The notes beneath the pieces were generated by a model. The model was given only the letters and a program-made list of their open reading frames with translations. It had not been told where the DNA came from and searched no databases. From positions 1 to 64,000 of IMG/VR virus record IMGVR_UViG_3300010397_000046: a stretch of 64,000 nt of DNA; one strand, 5' to 3'. This DNA comes from a virus. A program made the translations under genes and the position numbers. This document shows positions 23,047 to 31,114 of the stretch, one piece after another (the first letter of the stretch is position 1; every line of letters begins with the position of its first letter).

Positions 23047-23187
23047 ATGCAAAACTACATTTATGGAACAGCTAAACATTGTGGAAACTGTTTAAGAGGT
23101 CATTTACCCTCAACAACACCTGAATGTAAAGTATGCTTTGAAACAGGTAATCATGAAAATCCCTTTCCTAAATGGAGCAAGAAGTGA
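23047..23187 (+). CDS. Zinc-finger mini-protein (46 aa)
   Basis: CGNC (residues 12-15) and CKVC (27-30) form a four-Cys zinc site in a 46-residue product starting MQNYIYGTAKH. It overlaps the next gene by 16 bases. Stand-alone zinc ribbons like this are frequent in this genome. Function unknown. Confidence 0.6.
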   Translation: MQNYIYGTAKHCGNCLRGHLPSTTPECKVCFETGNHENPFPKWSKK

Positions 23188-24401
23188 GTGGGTTCTTTTC
23201 AAACGAACAGTTGACTACTAAGAAACGGGTTGCCACAATTACAGGTTGTGGCGCCTGTCAACTTCACAAAGGTTGTACATCCCCAAAAATGAAACCGGCT
23301 GGGGATGGAGAAAAAGGAATCCTTATTCTTGGAACTTGTCCTTCTGAAAAAGCAGATAACAGGAATGAGCCGTTTGCCGGTGAAGCTACATTGATGCTAA
23401 AGAAGTTGTTGCGTAAGTATGGAATAAATTTGGAAAGAGATTGTGTAAAGATTGATGCTATCAGTTGCTATCCAGGTAATGCTGATATTACATCTTATCA
23501 GGTGGAACTGTGTCGGCCTAATGTGTTCAATGTGATTGATAAGATGAAACCATCATTAATCATAGCATTAGGGGGAACAGCAGTAGAAAGTTTGATTGGA
23601 CACAGATTCAAAAAGAACATTGACGGAATTACAAAGTGGCGTGGATGGTCAATCCCCGATAGGGATTTAAATTGTTGGGTATGCCCTACATTTCACCCTA
23701 CTTACGTCATGCAGCAAGTAGAAAGAAATCCGTCTTATGAAACAGTGTTCAACAGAGATATTAAAAATGCCCTGTGTAACTTAGGTAAAAAACTACCTTA
23801 TTATGAACGGGAACAAGATTGCATAGAAATCATATCTGGAAGGCGTGTATATGACTATCTGAAGAAGTTAAACGCTTGTCAGCTATGCGAGTTTGCTTTT
23901 GACTACGAAACAACGGGGCTGAAGCCTCATGCGCCTGGCCATGAAATCATATCTTGTGCTATTGCAGAATCAGAATGCATATCAAAAGCATTCCTTATGC
24001 CTAAAGACCCCCCTACTCTTAACATGCTGAAGAAGTTATTGGCTAATCGTTACGTTCCTAAAATAGCCCAAAATATGAAATTTGAAGATATATGGACTTC
24101 AGTGATTTTGGGGATTCAGGTACAAGGTTGGGCGCATGATACAATGTTGGAATCGCACAGGTTAGATAATAGGAGGGGTATTTCTGGATTGAAGTTTCAA
24201 GCCTATGTTCGATTTGGAATTGTAGACTATGATTCTGAAGTATCGCCTTTCCTAAAAGGCATTGATGAAAAGAATGCTAACAGCCTGAACCGCATCAAAG
24301 AAGCCCCTGTAAAACCCTTGCTGTATTATAACGGGATGGATTCACTTCTTGAGTATCGCTTATGTCAAATACAAAGGAGAGAAATAAATAATGGGCCTTG
24401 A
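23172..24401 (+). CDS. Uracil-DNA-glycosylase-like domain fused to 3'-5' exonuclease
   Basis: Residues 20-205 match the UDG superfamily (family 4-like): Cys26, Cys29, Cys99 and Cys114 for an Fe-S cluster, GTCPSEKADNRNEPFAG as motif 1 and TFHPTYVM (173-180) as the late His motif. Residues 235-405 are a DnaQ/PolA-type exonuclease with FDYETTGL (Asp244, Glu246), NMKFEDIW and YNGMDSLLEY as the three Exo motifs. Polymerase motifs are absent; they follow 1 kb downstream in the gene at 25425. The pair therefore looks like a UDG-Exo-Pol protein, an order I recall from some SPO1-like phages, split in two. Confidence 0.82.
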   Translation: MEQEVSGFFSNEQLTTKKRVATITGCGACQLHKGCTSPKMKPAGDGEKGILILGTCPSEKADNRNEPFAGEATLMLKKLLRKYGINLERDCVKIDAISCYPGNADITSYQVELCRPNVFNVIDKMKPSLIIALGGTAVESLIGHRFKKNIDGITKWRGWSIPDRDLNCWVCPTFHPTYVMQQVERNPSYETVFNRDIKNALCNLGKKLPYYEREQDCIEIISGRRVYDYLKKLNACQLCEFAFDYETTGLKPHAPGHEIISCAIAESECISKAFLMPKDPPTLNMLKKLLANRYVPKIAQNMKFEDIWTSVILGIQVQGWAHDTMLESHRLDNRRGISGLKFQAYVRFGIVDYDSEVSPFLKGIDEKNANSLNRIKEAPVKPLLYYNGMDSLLEYRLCQIQRREINNGP

Positions 24402-24588
24402 AATCATTAAACAGATACGTTGTGATTTTGAAGAATGCAATGAAATATTTCCGGTAGGAAATGAAGATACTTTTTTTATTGCTGGAATCATTGAATCAAA
24501 AAAAGCAGGATGGGTCGTTGTTCCTAGTTATCCTAGAAGTAAACATTTTTGTCCAAAATGCAATGCAACAGGATTAAAAAATGGCTAG
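24391..24588 (+). CDS. Small Cys-containing protein (65 aa)
   Basis: Begins MGLEIIKQIRCDFEECNEIF and ends FCPKCNATGLKNG, giving a four-Cys zinc site split between both ends. It overlaps the exonuclease gene by 11 bases. It resembles small phage zinc-binding proteins in layout, with no defined role. Confidence 0.55.
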   Translation: MGLEIIKQIRCDFEECNEIFPVGNEDTFFIAGIIESKKAGWVVVPSYPRSKHFCPKCNATGLKNG

Positions 24589-24835
24589 AACTATTCTTCC
24601 TACTAAGATAAAAAGAGTGCTTCAATTTGTTAAGAACAAATCAGATAAGAATTATGGAAGTTGGATTTATATTCCGATGTATACAGCAGACGAATATAAA
24701 GTATTTCGGCTGTGTCCTATCAGGGATTATCTTTATTTCAGGATTGCTTGCAAGATGGGATTGATTCATATGAAATATAATGAATCAAATGCTATGTTGA
24801 CCTTACAAGGAAAGAAAGCATTGGAGGTAGTATGA
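24581..24835 (+). CDS. Hypothetical protein, winged-helix-like (84 aa)
   Basis: MARTILPTKIKRVLQFVKNK starts inside the previous gene by 8 bases and ends with an ATGA overlap to the next. A helix, helix, beta-hairpin order (YLYFRIACKMGLIHMKYNES) is suggestive of a small winged helix, which is a weak inference. Confidence 0.5.
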   Translation: MARTILPTKIKRVLQFVKNKSDKNYGSWIYIPMYTADEYKVFRLCPIRDYLYFRIACKMGLIHMKYNESNAMLTLQGKKALEVV

Positions 24836-25050
24836 AGATAAGCATTGCATTGCAGATCAAAATAAATGAATTGGAATCAAGAACTGGAGTAAAACCTGAC
24901 TTTATTTATATGGGAACACTTACTTTAAAATTACTACTGAATGAGCATCAGCAAGAAGAAGTAAGTAATGTTCGATTTAAAAGTTACGCCGGTATTCCTG
25001 TAATATATGTTGAGGATGTAAATCATTTGTCAGTTGGGTATAATATCTAA
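24832..25050 (+). CDS. Small protein related to the one at 36535 (72 aa)
   Basis: The sequence ELESRTGVKPDFIYMGTLTL followed by a GIPVIYVEDV strand aligns with KKMEQDTGLKPRFIDIGIKA and GVRVRVFSEGAIVEDYV in the gene at 36535. The shared core is TG-KP-FI--G. Both copies sit inside a cluster of small genes that splits a large replication or recombination protein. Function unknown. Confidence 0.6.
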   Translation: MKISIALQIKINELESRTGVKPDFIYMGTLTLKLLLNEHQQEEVSNVRFKSYAGIPVIYVEDVNHLSVGYNI

Positions 25051-25062
25051 GGAGGTTTAATC

Positions 25063-25428
25063 ATGTTCGTTGCAAGGGATAAAACGGGGAATCTTTATTT
25101 ATTTGGACGCAAACCTGAAAGGACTTTAGCATATTGGGCAAGTAGCGGTTTTGGTTTTCCATTAAATAATGCTGATTTCCCTGATCTTAAATGGGAAGAT
25201 GAACCCATGGAAGTTATTATCATAGAAAAAGTTCCGTCTAAGGCTCCATTGCGTTATGTTCCTGAAGATACTTATGGAATGCAGCCACAAAAAGTAGGAC
25301 AGGCTTTGAATTATGCAATACAAGCAGCACAAGCAATAGAAACAAAAAAATATTTTCAATGTACCTGTTCTTTACAATGCCCAACTTGTCAAACTGTTTT
25401 GAACTTTGAAATAAAGGAAAAAGTATGA
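25063..25428 (+). CDS. Hypothetical protein with C-terminal zinc ribbon (121 aa)
   Basis: Starts MFVARDKTGNLYLFGRKPER behind AAGGAGGTTTAATC. The N-terminal half is a beta-rich domain; the last 25 residues contain CTCSLQCPTCQ, a probable zinc site. It overlaps the polymerase gene by ATGA. Confidence 0.6.
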   Translation: MFVARDKTGNLYLFGRKPERTLAYWASSGFGFPLNNADFPDLKWEDEPMEVIIIEKVPSKAPLRYVPEDTYGMQPQKVGQALNYAIQAAQAIETKKYFQCTCSLQCPTCQTVLNFEIKEKV

Positions 25429-28013
25429 TTATTTCCGCTGATACCTATTCCCCTTCAGCTTTGATGCATGAGGGCATACTTGCCTTATCAAGAGCCGAAC
25501 AATATGGAATACATATTGATGTTGATTACTGCAAGAAAGTTGATGTTCATCTTGAAAAGCAGATCAAGTTTTATAAGAATGAATTTGAAACATCTACATT
25601 AGCAAAGCGTTGGAAACACATTTATAAGAACGGAACAAACTTTAATTCAGATCATCAGTTATCACACATTCTGTTCAAGAACATGGGGATAGAACCAAAG
25701 AAACATACGGCTAATGGGAACCCCTCAACAGATGAAGAAGCCCTATCAGCCTTATGCATTGATGAAATCGACTACATCCTTAAATTACGACACTTGGACA
25801 AGGTTAAAACAACTTACATAGGTGCATTTCTAAGGGAGCAAGTTGATGGAATATTACATCCTGTTTTTAATTTACATATCCCTCTTACCTTTCGCAGTTC
25901 TTCAGACTCTCCAAATTTTCAGAATATTCCAAACCGTGACCCGAAACTTAAAAAGCTGTGTAGAAAAGCAATTAAGGCAAGAAAGGGACGAAAACTTCTT
26001 TGTGTAGATTATGGAGGTATCGAAGTCAAAATTGCGGCGTGTGTTGTGGGTTCTACTGAAATTGAGACTATTGATGGAAAGCAATCTATAGTTGAAGTGA
26101 TTCAAAGAGTAAATAATAAAGAAAAAGTATACGTCTATGGGTATGATTTAAAAAATAATCGCATAGGCATATCTAAAGTAATTGAAGGAGGTATAACAAA
26201 ACAAAACACAAGAGTATTCAAAGTAACATTAGATAATGGAGAAAGTATAACAGCAACTCCAAATCATAAATTTCTTTTGCGAAATGGAGAGTACAAAGAA
26301 CTACGTCATTTAGAAGTGGGCGATAGTTTAATGCCTTTGTATAAAAAGAATCAAAAGAGTAGGCATAAAACAAATTATACTAAAGTGTATCTAAATAACG
26401 GTAAATCAATGTTGGAGCATAATTTGATAGCATTAGATATATTTGGGGTAGAAATTGGGTCCTCTAAATTTATCATGCATCATAAAAACGGAAACGGTAA
26501 GAAAAACAGTTTAGATAATTTGGACCTCATTACCCGTAAAAGACATATGCAGATTCATTCAATACAGGGCTGGAACAATCCAAAACACAAAAACAGAAAT
26601 GATTGGATGAAAACTGAAAAAGGTAAAAAACACGTTAAAAAATTGCATAAGAAATTAAAAGAAATAATGAGCACAGAAAAAGGAAGGATTGAGCAAGGAT
26701 TTAGAATATCTGAAGGAATAAAAAGAAATGGAGGTAGAATAGGTAATAAGAATGCAATGTTTGGAAAAACACAATCGGAAGAAACCAAATTAAAAATATC
26801 GTGTGCTAAGAAAGGGGTGAAAACTAATAGATCTTGGAATAAAGGATTAACAAAAGAAACAAGTGTCTCTGTTTTAGCTATTAGTTTGAAAGCCAAAAAT
26901 AGAGAAGTATCAGAAGAAACCCGTAAAAAAATATCTATTGCTGGAACAGGTAGAATGCATACAGAAGCTACTAGACTGCTCTTGAAAAATCGACCTGTGA
27001 AACAGGAAACAAGAGATAAACTACGACAAAGTAAATTAGAGTATTGGAAAAATAAACAAAAGACTTTCTGTAAAATATGCAATAAAGCAATGGCAACAGT
27101 AACAAACACTCACTTGAAATATACTCATAATATTTCAGTGGAAGAGTACAAAGAAACATATAATCATAAAGTTGTGAAAATTGAATCAGCCGGTAATCAA
27201 GATGTTTATAATATTACCGTGAAAGGACTACACAATTATGCTGTGGGTGCCGGGGTTGTAATAAAGAATTGCTATCATAAAGACCCCACTATGATGAAGT
27301 ATATCAATGATCCCACAACAGACATGCATCGTGACACAGCAATGGACTGTTTTCTTGTGAAAGACCCTGCTTTGATTGTAAAAGCAATCCGACACACAGC
27401 AAAGAATATGTTTGTATTTCCACAGTTTTATGGGGATTGGTATAAGTCTTGTGCTGAATCAATGTGGATAGCAGCACAATCTCCAACACACGTTTTATCA
27501 AACGGACTGCATTTGATGAAACACCTTGCAAGTAAGGGGATCAAAACTTATGACAGGTTTGAAAAAAATATCAAGAGGGTGGAAGATTTATTTTGGAATA
27601 CTAGGTTTCCTGTCTACACTGAATGGAAAGAAGAATGGTGGACTGATTACTGCAAGCGTGGATACATTGATATGTATACTGGGTTTCGGTGTCATGGTGT
27701 TCTTGGGCGGAACGACTGCATTAACTATCCAGTGCAAGGAGCGGCTTTCCATTGTTTGCTTCTTGCTTTTATTCTGCTTGATCGTATACAGACCGAGAGG
27801 GGATGGAAATCGAGACTGATTGCCCAGATACATGACGAAGTTATTTTGGAAGTTCACCCTGATGAAGAACAGGAGGTGTTAGAAACAGTACAGTGGGTAA
27901 TGTGTGAGGAAGTACCGAGGATATTTACTTGGATAAATGTTCCTCTTATAGCTGAAGCAGAGATAACAGGTATTGATGAAACATGGTACGATAAAAAAGC
28001 GATAGGAGGGTAA
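25425..28013 (+). CDS. Family A DNA polymerase containing an intein
   Basis: The 862-residue precursor carries the PolA palm and fingers motifs: motif A DYGGIEVKIAA (Asp195), motif B RHTAKNMFVFPQFYG (Arg656, Lys660), and motif C HDE (803-805). A 410-residue intein interrupts motif A between residues 205 and 616, so splicing would give a mature protein of 452 residues. The N-terminus lacks an exonuclease, which is supplied by the gene at 23172. As the only polymerase seen, it is probably the replicative enzyme, perhaps tethered by the clamp at 22027. It overlaps the upstream gene by ATGA. Confidence 0.9.
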   Translation: MIISADTYSPSALMHEGILALSRAEQYGIHIDVDYCKKVDVHLEKQIKFYKNEFETSTLAKRWKHIYKNGTNFNSDHQLSHILFKNMGIEPKKHTANGNPSTDEEALSALCIDEIDYILKLRHLDKVKTTYIGAFLREQVDGILHPVFNLHIPLTFRSSSDSPNFQNIPNRDPKLKKLCRKAIKARKGRKLLCVDYGGIEVKIAACVVGSTEIETIDGKQSIVEVIQRVNNKEKVYVYGYDLKNNRIGISKVIEGGITKQNTRVFKVTLDNGESITATPNHKFLLRNGEYKELRHLEVGDSLMPLYKKNQKSRHKTNYTKVYLNNGKSMLEHNLIALDIFGVEIGSSKFIMHHKNGNGKKNSLDNLDLITRKRHMQIHSIQGWNNPKHKNRNDWMKTEKGKKHVKKLHKKLKEIMSTEKGRIEQGFRISEGIKRNGGRIGNKNAMFGKTQSEETKLKISCAKKGVKTNRSWNKGLTKETSVSVLAISLKAKNREVSEETRKKISIAGTGRMHTEATRLLLKNRPVKQETRDKLRQSKLEYWKNKQKTFCKICNKAMATVTNTHLKYTHNISVEEYKETYNHKVVKIESAGNQDVYNITVKGLHNYAVGAGVVIKNCYHKDPTMMKYINDPTTDMHRDTAMDCFLVKDPALIVKAIRHTAKNMFVFPQFYGDWYKSCAESMWIAAQSPTHVLSNGLHLMKHLASKGIKTYDRFEKNIKRVEDLFWNTRFPVYTEWKEEWWTDYCKRGYIDMYTGFRCHGVLGRNDCINYPVQGAAFHCLLLAFILLDRIQTERGWKSRLIAQIHDEVILEVHPDEEQEVLETVQWVMCEEVPRIFTWINVPLIAEAEITGIDETWYDKKAIGG
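26040..27269 (+). mobile_element. Intein with HNH homing endonuclease inside polymerase motif A
   Basis: The intein begins at Cys206 (CVVGSTEIETIDG, block A), has block B TATPNHKF (276-283), an HNH-type segment FIMHHKNGN...LDNLDLITRKRH (about 350-375), repeated NUMOD3-like stretches (NAMFGKTQSEETKLKIS, EVSEETRKKIS), and ends HNYAVGAGVVIKN before Cys616 of the C-extein. The penultimate residue is Lys rather than the usual His, which is seen in some inteins. Insertion next to the catalytic Asp fits the tendency of inteins to occupy invariant motifs. The HNH domain likely drives homing into intein-free polymerase genes. Confidence 0.88.
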
Positions 28014-28016
28014 GTA

Positions 28017-28550
28017 ATGCGTAAATTGTTATTGATTGTTGTAAATGGGTATCCACAATCAGGGAAAGATACTTTTGTAAATTATTGCAGGAAGTATCTT
28101 GAAGATAAAGATTTTCATACACACAACGTATCTTCAGTAGACCCTATCAAAAAAGCGGCAAAGTTGATTGGATGGGATGGAACAAAGGATGATAAAGGGA
28201 GAAACTTTCTATCGGAACTGAAAGACTTGTCCACAAAATATTATGATTTCCCTTTCAAACACATGCTGCATGAAATTGAAACAAGAAGGTTTCCTGATGA
28301 AGATCATTGCTTTTTCTTCCATATCAGGGAACCGGAAGAAATCAAGAAGTTTGTAGAATATATTGGGTTTCCTGTGACAACAATCTTTATTGAAAGGAAA
28401 GATTCAATAAAGCATCTTACAAACACAGGTGACGCAAATGTGAAAGATTACAAGTACAATTACATAATATACAATGACAAGTCTTTGGAAGGTTTGAACT
28501 CAACAGCATATATAATCATGAACACCATTAAAAAGGAGATAGACAAATGA
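28017..28550 (+). CDS. P-loop kinase, probable deoxynucleoside monophosphate kinase
   Basis: The 177-residue protein starts with a P-loop GYPQSGKDT (residues 11-19), followed by an SSVDPIKKAAKLIGWDG segment and FFHIREPEEIKKF, a pattern seen in phage dNMP kinases of the T4 gp1 or adenylate-kinase-like type. It would make dNDPs for DNA synthesis. It overlaps thyX by ATGA, in keeping with a nucleotide-supply role. The substrate is not determined. Confidence 0.7.
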   Translation: MRKLLLIVVNGYPQSGKDTFVNYCRKYLEDKDFHTHNVSSVDPIKKAAKLIGWDGTKDDKGRNFLSELKDLSTKYYDFPFKHMLHEIETRRFPDEDHCFFFHIREPEEIKKFVEYIGFPVTTIFIERKDSIKHLTNTGDANVKDYKYNYIIYNDKSLEGLNSTAYIIMNTIKKEIDK

Positions 28551-29242
28551 GACTACTACATCCAAGTTTTCAGATTCAAGATGTACTTAACGGTTGGGAC
28601 ATGATTTGTAAGTTAGAGAAACGTGGAAGAGTCTGCTACAAGTCTGAAGAATTCATTTCATCCGAATCAGCAAAGAGTTTCATCAGGGGTATTATCAAGA
28701 ACGGTCATGAATCTGTCTTGGAGCATGAGAAAGTGACCGTTAAAGTGATTTGTAGCCGGTCAGTGTCGCATAGGCTTGTCCGGCACAGAATTGCTAGCTA
28801 TAGTCAGGAGAGTACCCGCTGGTGTAATTACACGAAAAAGAATGACGGTCATATCTCATTTATCATTCCTACATGGTCTGAGATTGAACCGGGGACTTAT
28901 GCTGATGTTCCTAAAAATTTAAGTGAAGATTTACCTTCACTTTTGGCAATGAAAAATGAAGATAAGGTATGGTTCACGGCTATGCAGTTTTCAGCTTGCG
29001 GATATACAACATTAGTAGATATGGGAAAGAAACCGGAAGAAGCACAAGGAGTATTAGCACACAGCCTGAAAACAGAATTGGACATGACAATGAATTTAAG
29101 GGAGTGGAGGCACTTCTTTAAAGAAAGAACGGCTAAAGTTGCAGGGGATGAAGTAAGGCAATTGACAGTCCCTATGCTGATAAAGTTTCAGGCTTATATT
29201 CCAATTGTGTTTGATGATATTCTTGAATTATTGGAGAAATAG
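28547..29242 (+). CDS. thyX: Flavin-dependent thymidylate synthase
   Basis: This 231-residue protein has the ThyX signature RHR-x7-S at Arg79-His80-Arg81 through Ser89, followed by TRW. ThyX makes dTMP from dUMP using FAD, methylenetetrahydrofolate and NADPH. Its length is normal for the family. It sits between the nucleotide kinase and the clamp loader and raises dTMP supply for an A+T-rich genome. Confidence 0.95.
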   Translation: MRLLHPSFQIQDVLNGWDMICKLEKRGRVCYKSEEFISSESAKSFIRGIIKNGHESVLEHEKVTVKVICSRSVSHRLVRHRIASYSQESTRWCNYTKKNDGHISFIIPTWSEIEPGTYADVPKNLSEDLPSLLAMKNEDKVWFTAMQFSACGYTTLVDMGKKPEEAQGVLAHSLKTELDMTMNLREWRHFFKERTAKVAGDEVRQLTVPMLIKFQAYIPIVFDDILELLEK

Positions 29243-29244
29243 AT

Positions 29245-29430
29245 ATGAAGTTATCAAAGGATGCTATTGTTAAAATGGTTAATTACCTTTGGGGATTGTA
29301 TGATTCAGATAGGATTACTGATGAAAAAGAAGGACAATTCATTATATCAATGCGTAAATGCATTCAGTATGATTTAAAAATAACGGATAAACAATTGGAA
29401 TGGTTATCTGATCTTTATCACAAATACTAA
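29245..29430 (+). CDS. Small helical protein (61 aa)
   Basis: MKLSKDAIVKMVNYLWGLYD starts three bases after the thyX stop. Helical throughout, with a DSDRITDEKEGQFI stretch faintly like a calcium loop but lacking the full pattern. Not recognised. Confidence 0.5.
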   Translation: MKLSKDAIVKMVNYLWGLYDSDRITDEKEGQFIISMRKCIQYDLKITDKQLEWLSDLYHKY

Positions 29431-29444
29431 GGGGGGATTTACAA

Positions 29445-29744
29445 ATGAGTGAGACTATAGCTTATGGGGCATTATGCACATGGTGGGATGATAAGGACAA
29501 TGTAGGGAAAAAACGAATAGAATATACTGATGAATTTATCCCGACTTGTCCTCATTGTAATCGTGTTTTGATGGAAATATCTAAAGAAGAATGGTGGGAA
29601 TCTATCAACAAATACGAGTCAACTGAACCTGGATATACTCAAAAAGTGAAATGGTCACAAGGTAAATGTTTTGCTAATTATCAAGAATTGAATGAAGCGT
29701 ATAATGCCTACTTATTGGAGGGTGATAATGTCACTAGCAAATGA
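29445..29744 (+). CDS. Small zinc-ribbon-like protein (99 aa)
   Basis: CPHC near residue 31 and a later GKCF suggest a partial zinc-binding site in a protein starting MSETIAYGALCTWWDDKDNV. It lies behind AAGGGGGGATTTACAA, one of the few G5-type sites outside the first operon. It overlaps the clamp loader gene by 17 bases. Confidence 0.55.
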   Translation: MSETIAYGALCTWWDDKDNVGKKRIEYTDEFIPTCPHCNRVLMEISKEEWWESINKYESTEPGYTQKVKWSQGKCFANYQELNEAYNAYLLEGDNVTSK

Positions 29745-30651
29745 GTATAGGCCGGAAACACTGAAAGAACTCTTTGGAAATGCAACTATGAAATCTTCCC
29801 TGATTTCCAAGTTGACACTTCCCCCTAAAAAGCGACCACATTCCTACATGCTTATTGGACAGAAAGGTTGTGGAAAAACAACAGTAGCAAGAATCATTGC
29901 ATCTATGCTTGATTGCTGTGATGCAGAATTCTATGAAATAGATGCATCTGATGAATCAGGGGGAGTTGCAGCTTGTAGGGAATTGAAACGAACTATCAAC
30001 TATCAGCCTATGTCTGGAGAAGTGAGAGTATGGTTTATTGATGAATGTCACAAGTTGACCAAACCTGCCCAAGAAGCGTTGTTGAAGATGCTTGAAGAAC
30101 CACCGGAACATGCCTATTTCATTCTTGCAACTACTGATCCACAAAAGCTGTTAGGTACATTTAAAGATCGTTGCACTACCTATGAAATGAAACCGCTTGA
30201 TGATGAAGAAATGATGGCTTTATTGGATGGCATCATTGAATCAGAAGAGAAAGAAGTCCCACAAGATGTATTAGAGTCAATCATTACATCAGCAAACGGA
30301 ATGCCTAGACAAGCAATCAAGACACTTGAAAGGGTCATTGATCTTCCAAAGAAGAAAATGCTTGAAGCGTCGGAACAGATCATGGAAACAGAAGCACAAA
30401 CAATTGATCTTTGTCGTGTGCTTCTGCAAAAGAAACCCACATGGAAAGATGTAACAAAGATATTGAGTGTGTTACAGGCTGAACCTGAATCAGTAAGGTA
30501 CGCTGTACTTGGATACTGCAATAGTATTCTTCTGAAGGGGGATAATCCTAGAGCATATGCCGTCATGTGCTGCTTTACTGAAAACTACTACAGCACAGGC
30601 CGAGGGGGGCTTACCATGTCTTGCTACGATGCTGTGAACGGGGGAACATGA
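29728..30651 (+). CDS. Clamp loader ATPase (DnaX-like)
   Basis: The start at 29728 (MSLANEYRPETLKELFGN) follows TTGGAGGGTGATA and matches the usual clamp-loader N-terminus. The 307-residue protein has Walker A GQKGCGKT, Walker B VWFIDECHK, sensor ATTDPQKL and a KDRC motif in place of the classical SRC arginine-finger box. It would open and load the beta-type clamp encoded at 22027. A single loader gene is seen, so it may form a homo-oligomer or use host subunits. Confidence 0.88.
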   Translation: MSLANEYRPETLKELFGNATMKSSLISKLTLPPKKRPHSYMLIGQKGCGKTTVARIIASMLDCCDAEFYEIDASDESGGVAACRELKRTINYQPMSGEVRVWFIDECHKLTKPAQEALLKMLEEPPEHAYFILATTDPQKLLGTFKDRCTTYEMKPLDDEEMMALLDGIIESEEKEVPQDVLESIITSANGMPRQAIKTLERVIDLPKKKMLEASEQIMETEAQTIDLCRVLLQKKPTWKDVTKILSVLQAEPESVRYAVLGYCNSILLKGDNPRAYAVMCCFTENYYSTGRGGLTMSCYDAVNGGT

Positions 30652-30714
30652 GTAAATAAAGATAAACAAAATCAATCATTTTTAAAATTATCAATGTCTA
30701 TTGAAAATAATTTC

Positions 30715-30743
30715 TTGACAGTCAATAATCATTGATATATTGT
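30715..30743 (+). promoter_or_regulatory. Candidate promoter upstream of the leader peptide
   Basis: TTGACA (30715-30720) is a perfect -35 box; TATTGT (30738-30743) at 17 bases or TATATT (30736-30741) at 15 bases could be the -10. TATCAATG (30689-30696) and CATTGATA (30730-30737) form an inverted repeat flanking the -35, a possible operator. It lies 64 bases after the clamp loader stop. Confidence 0.55.
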
Positions 30744-30798
30744 CGAATCTCACGCAGCAAAGAGTAATAGATACTATTAAATCCAAGGAGGTGCAATC

Positions 30799-30816
30799 AT
30801 GAAACGCTACCTGTAA
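30799..30816 (+). CDS. Five-codon leader peptide MKRYL
   Basis: AAGGAGGTG lies at ideal distance before ATG AAA CGC TAC CTG TAA. The ribosome-binding site is one of the best in the window, yet the product is only five residues. It is followed after 11 bases by a strong hairpin. This is the layout of a regulatory upstream ORF controlling the downstream genes through ribosome position. A chance mini-ORF is possible but the perfect site argues against it. Confidence 0.5.
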   Translation: MKRYL

Positions 30817-30827
30817 AAAGGGGCTAT

Positions 30828-30895
30828 AGGTTGAGGGGGTCAACAAAACGACATAGTTCTAGCGGTAGGACTACAGGGCAAGACTCCCTCAACCT
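30828..30895 (+). promoter_or_regulatory. Leader RNA hairpin after the mini-ORF
   Basis: AGGTTGAGGGGGTC (30828-30841) pairs with GACTCCCTCAACCT (30882-30895) over 14 positions with one G-U. The loop holds a second stem TAGTTC/GGACTA (30854-30859 with 30868-30873). The outer stem is closed 13 bases before the AAAGGAGG of the gene at 30926. No U-tract follows, so it is not a plain terminator. The gap 30652-30925 holds no other gene. Confidence 0.65.
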
Positions 30896-30925
30896 GAATC
30901 AAACATCCAAAAGGAGGTAATAGGA

Positions 30926-31114
30926 ATGTGTATCAATAAGTATAATTATTCAGCATACAATGAAATATATAATAAGAGCATTAAGAGTAGAAAGAAGTTT
31001 TTTGTATTTGGAATCATTATCGTTGTTATGGTAGCTGTGTTTATTTATATAAGGCACAAGGGGGATTTTCCAAATGAGAACAAACAAAATGAAATCAAGA
31101 CAGTCTATGCATAA
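30926..31114 (+). CDS. Small single-pass membrane protein (62 aa)
   Basis: Residues 24-43 (FFVFGIIIVVMVAVFIYIRH) are a clear transmembrane helix preceded by basic residues (KSIKSRKK). It follows AAAAGGAGGTAATAGGA and overlaps the next gene by 41 bases. Function unknown. Confidence 0.6.
   Translation: MCINKYNYSAYNEIYNKSIKSRKKFFVFGIIIVVMVAVFIYIRHKGDFPNENKQNEIKTVYA

Noticed and set aside
30850-30880. Resemblance of ATAGTTCTAGC to a preQ1-I riboswitch
   Set aside because: The GTTCTAGC string is shared, but the loop, pseudoknot partner and A-rich tail of preQ1-I are missing and the surrounding 14-bp stem does not fit.
30828-30895. tRNA-like fold
   Set aside because: A 14-bp closing stem and lack of a TTC loop and anticodon arm rule out a normal tRNA. 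No other tRNA was seen in the window.
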